From positions 1 through 15,740 of the forward strand of contig CAZUZS010000089.1 of NCBI GenBank assembly GCA_964624795.1: a stretch of 15,740 nt of DNA, read 5' to 3'. Positions 13,305 to 15,740 of this stretch are shown one piece after another. This stretch comes from CAZUZS01 sp964624795 (GTDB lineage Bacteria > Calditrichota > Calditrichia > RBG-13-44-9). Both the position numbers and the translations under genes were made by a program. The number at the start of each line of letters is the position of its first letter. Position 1 is the first letter of the stretch. The notes under the pieces were generated by a model, which saw only the letters and a list, made by a program, of their open reading frames with translations, was not told the origin of the DNA and did no database searches.

Positions 13305-13988
13305 ATGAATCGCAGAGAATTTTTCAAAAAAGGTTCATTGTATTTGTCGGGGGCGCTGGTAGCCGGCAGCGGCATATTAAAAAGCAACGTATTTGCTTCG
13401 CCTGCCCGCGCGATCAATTTTTCAATCGATGTGGTGACCAACCAGGCGGATTTGGCCATTCGCAAAATCGATGCACTCATCAAGCAGTCACGCTTGAAAA
13501 ATCACCGCATTAATTTTACGGAATATCGGCTTCCCGGCAGTCACGTCGGCGATATTGCATTCGTCAGATCTGAGCAGTTGGTCAATTTTTATCAAATGAG
13601 CGATCCCTTTTCGAACGGATTGAAGGAGACGGCAAAAGCGCTTGATTTGCCGAAATCCATGGAAAATCCGGTTCTGTTGCGCTTTTATTCAGACACGGCG
13701 GGCGGCGTTCCTCAATTTGCCAACATTTTTCAGGGCGATGTTCTGATACACCGGCTGAATCTCACTGAGAATACGGAAGCATTCCGGGCAAACGGAGCGC
13801 ACGGACATGTCGATGTGTCGGTTAAAGATGGTGATGTAAGGATTGCCTCGGCTTCCTGCAAGCATAAAACCTGCATGGAATTAGGTGCAATCCATCATCC
13901 CGGGCAGAGTCTGGTCTGCATTCCGAACCAGTTGCGTGTGGTTATCGAAGGATCAAATGAATTTGGCGTGGACGGAATAACATTCTAA
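13305..13988 (+). CDS. Tat-exported protein with C-terminal NusG domain II
   Basis: A 227-residue exported protein. The N-terminus MNRREFFKKG carries a twin-arginine motif followed by a hydrophobic stretch and a likely cut after ASPARA (about 31-36). Residues 37-135 are an unrecognised region with a substrate-binding-protein flavour. Residues about 145-218 match NusG domain II, the small beta domain that also occurs in exported proteins near ApbE and electron-transfer genes: VDVSVKDGDVRI (169-180), then C185-x4-C190, a Gly-Ala-Ile turn, and PGQSLVCIPN (199-208; C205). Tat export means it folds, perhaps with a cofactor, before leaving the cytoplasm. An AAAGGATG element precedes the ATG. Its stop codon is 2 bases before the ApbE start, so the two are tightly coupled and it may be an ApbE partner. 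It has no clear flavinylation motif. Confidence 0.8.
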   Translation: MNRREFFKKGSLYLSGALVAGSGILKSNVFASPARAINFSIDVVTNQADLAIRKIDALIKQSRLKNHRINFTEYRLPGSHVGDIAFVRSEQLVNFYQMSDPFSNGLKETAKALDLPKSMENPVLLRFYSDTAGGVPQFANIFQGDVLIHRLNLTENTEAFRANGAHGHVDVSVKDGDVRIASASCKHKTCMELGAIHHPGQSLVCIPNQLRVVIEGSNEFGVDGITF

Positions 13989-13990
13989 AA

Positions 13991-15022
13991 ATGAACACAA
14001 ATATTTTCAGCAGCATTCTGCTTTTACTTTTGCTTATCGGCCGGATCGGTTTCACACAGCCTGACACCTTTTATAATGTAAAAGTCAGCAAGTATTTGAT
14101 GGGAACAGTGGTGGAAACCGACGTCCAGGGTCCGGATGTCACCACCTGCCAGAAAGCGCTTCTACTGGCCTACCAGGAGATGTTCAGGGTAGAAAATCTG
14201 CTGAGCTTTCAAATCCCCACCAGTGAAATAAATGAAGTGAACCGTGCCGCCGGCATCAATCCTGTAAAAGTCAGCGAGGAAACATTCGCAATTTTGAAAA
14301 GGGCAAAAGCTTACTCCGCGAAATATGAAGACCTGTTCGATGCGACGATTGGTGCTGTAACCGACCGCTGGGGATTCAGTGATAATGATACCAGCAGGAA
14401 AAGCACCATTCCATCCGATTCCGAGCTGGCGATTTTGCTGCCATTGGTGAACTACAAATTACTGAAATTGAACGCTGCGGATACAACCGCTTATCTTGAG
14501 AAAAAAGGAATGAAAATTGACCTGGGTGGCATTGCCAAAGGCTATGCCATCGACCGGGGAGTGGCGGTATTGCGCAAAAATGGGATCAATCAATTCTTTC
14601 TAAACGCCGGCGGCGATATTTATACATCGGGCAAAAAGGATGGCGTGAAAAAGTGGAGCGTCGGTATAAAGCATCCCCGCAAGCTGGACCAGTTGATCGC
14701 CAGGTTCAAACTCAGCGATTATGCCGTAGCCACCAGTGGCGATTACGAACGTTTCGTGATGATCGATGGGAAGCGTTATCATCACATTATTGATCCCCGG
14801 ACTGGTTTTCCTTCCACCCAGTGCCAGAGCGTTTCGGTCCTGGCGCCAAGTGCTGAAGAAGCCGATGCCCTGGCAACCTACCTGTTTGTGTTAGGCTTTG
14901 ACCATCTTAAGGACAGTCCACCGTTTGATTTTCCCTATTTTATCGTTGATGGAAACGGCGGTGTGCATTACAGCAATTCTTTCGTGCAGCAAGACAGCCT
15001 GGAAGTTATCCCGGATTCCTAA
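13991..15022 (+). CDS. apbE: ApbE-type FAD:protein FMN transferase
   Basis: A 343-residue extracytoplasmic enzyme that transfers FMN from FAD onto a Ser/Thr of target flavoproteins, with Mg2+. The N-terminal 22 residues are a hydrophobic signal peptide without a lipobox, so it is probably periplasmic and soluble or signal-anchored rather than a lipoprotein. Family motifs appear in order: YLMGT (35-39), DLGGIAKGYAID (177-188), NAGGDIY (205-211), ATSGDYERF (247-255), HHIIDPRTG (264-272) and ADALATYLFVLG (291-302), which includes metal-binding Asp and Thr. Length is standard. It starts 2 bases after the stop of the NusG domain II gene, with a weak ribosome binding site, consistent with translational coupling. 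No NqrC/RnfG-type FMN-binding domain is encoded in the window, so the target must be elsewhere or be the DUF3570 barrel. Confidence 0.94.
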   Translation: MNTNIFSSILLLLLLIGRIGFTQPDTFYNVKVSKYLMGTVVETDVQGPDVTTCQKALLLAYQEMFRVENLLSFQIPTSEINEVNRAAGINPVKVSEETFAILKRAKAYSAKYEDLFDATIGAVTDRWGFSDNDTSRKSTIPSDSELAILLPLVNYKLLKLNAADTTAYLEKKGMKIDLGGIAKGYAIDRGVAVLRKNGINQFFLNAGGDIYTSGKKDGVKKWSVGIKHPRKLDQLIARFKLSDYAVATSGDYERFVMIDGKRYHHIIDPRTGFPSTQCQSVSVLAPSAEEADALATYLFVLGFDHLKDSPPFDFPYFIVDGNGGVHYSNSFVQQDSLEVIPDS

Positions 15023-15200
15023 ACCTTTCTGATAAATAAGATGAATTTGGCTCGCAAACTTTGGTTGGGTTTTGGCCTGCGGAGCGCTTCACCTGTCAAG
15101 TACGGATAGTTGGTGGCAGGGCATAAATGTTTAATTTTTACATACTGGAGTGGTTAGCTAATTTCGCCACTTGAGTTTGCAGACATGCTGAATTTGAGGT

Positions 15201-15740
15201 TCATATTTCGTCAAATAGAGAAAGCTGGTTTATTTTTTTCATACATCGCTGGCTCTCTTTTATTTTGCCCAGATCTTTCCAGATGAGCGCTGCCTGGCGG
15301 TATTCTCCAAGTTTTTCATAGGCTAATGCCATCTTTTCGTTCTGTTGACCCGCTTGTGCATACATTTTTATCGCTTTCCCGAATTTTCCCGCGCTATAAT
15401 ACGCATCGCCCGCCTTGTCGAATTTTTGCGCCTTTTGGTAAAGCTTGGCGGATTTTAGGTATTCGCCGCATAATGCGTAGGCGCGGGCGGCTCCCTGGAA
15501 ATCGCCAAAATCCTCCAGAATTATGGCCTCCCGCAAAGACTCTACGCGTTCCTCCAGAATATTCCGGTAAGTCTTCAGGCTGGCTTCATTTGCGGTGAGA
15601 TCATCGATAATTTCTTTCAATTCATTCAATCTGGCAACAATCTCTTCCTCGTCCCCGGCAAGATTCATATTTCGCAAGGTTTCACACATGTCGTCATATT
15701 TTGAAACAAAAGACTCGCTGATGGCGGATAGCTCGGAAAG
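15201..15740 (-). CDS. TPR-like helical repeat protein, C-terminal part (gene runs off the window)
   Basis: The reading frame is open from the window edge to a TGA at 15203-15201 and encodes 179 residues. An internal ATG at 15689 exists, but the frame continues upstream with good heptad-like sequence (SELSAISESF), so the true start is probably beyond 15740. The visible N-terminal 70 residues are acidic and predicted coiled coil. Then come about four degenerate helical repeats of roughly 19-20 residues with the pattern A-x2-Y-x3-G-x2-x-K-A, for example GEYLKSAKLYQKAQKFDKAG and GKFGKAIKMYAQAGQ, resembling TPR or alpha-SNAP-like repeats used for protein-protein contact. The C-terminus (LSLFDEI) is polar. 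No signal or membrane segment is seen in this part. It converges on the ApbE gene and is probably unrelated to that cluster. Confidence 0.75.
   Translation of the reverse strand, partial: LSELSAISESFVSKYDDMCETLRNMNLAGDEEEIVARLNELKEIIDDLTANEASLKTYRNILEERVESLREAIILEDFGDFQGAARAYALCGEYLKSAKLYQKAQKFDKAGDAYYSAGKFGKAIKMYAQAGQQNEKMALAYEKLGEYRQAALIWKDLGKIKESQRCMKKINQLSLFDEI

Overview
The window looks like chromosomal DNA of a Gram-negative (diderm) bacterium with moderate, slightly AT-rich composition. Evidence for two membranes is the set of lipoproteins with lipoboxes, a C-terminal-Phe outer-membrane beta-barrel protein, and Tat-exported periplasmic proteins. Strong Shine-Dalgarno sites (AGGAGG) stand before most starts and one promoter is close to the sigma70 consensus. 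That argues against typical Bacteroidota, which rarely use such sites. A lineage in or near the FCB group (Calditrichota/KSB1-like) is a guess, not a demonstrated placement. No tRNA, rRNA, CRISPR array, insertion sequence or phage gene was recognised.

Layout. 1-762: a possible 3' scrap of a gene, then a small lipoprotein with a WCAYC motif. 1223-2155: an Fpg/Nei-family DNA glycosylase with intact catalytic Pro-Glu and a zinc finger but without the usual DPRRF loop. 2607-3452: a two-gene operon of small four-helix membrane proteins, closed by a strong terminator. 3888-4835: a lipoprotein built of two divergent copies of one domain, with a putative direct-repeat operator upstream and a terminator downstream. 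9221-5015 (minus strand): a complete structural operon for a group 1 membrane-bound [NiFe] uptake hydrogenase, in the order small subunit, large subunit, cytochrome b, maturation protease (hyaABCD order). The small subunit carries the two extra cysteines of the oxygen-tolerant type. 9222-10197: a long AT-rich divergent intergenic region. 10198-11006: a DUF116-family gene split by a frameshift, with an A7 run as a candidate site. 11213-15022: a five-gene plus-strand cluster of a TlpA-like thioredoxin, a tiny DUF4266 lipoprotein ending GGCGCG, a DUF3570 outer-membrane barrel, a Tat-exported NusG domain II protein, and an ApbE-type FMN transferase. 15201-15740 (minus): the C-terminal part of a TPR-like helical repeat protein running off the window.

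How the genes may work together. The hydrogenase should oxidise H2 at the periplasmic face and pass electrons through a b-type cytochrome to the quinone pool. The downstream cluster has an enzyme that attaches FMN covalently to exported proteins (ApbE), a thiol-redox protein and a barrel with two D-x-x-[ST]-A-A-S motifs resembling ApbE target sites. I infer a flavin-based electron-transfer or cofactor-handling system in the cell envelope, possibly involving a flavinylated outer-membrane protein. This is the part of the window I consider most likely to be an undescribed system. No hyp maturation genes lie here, so they must be encoded elsewhere.
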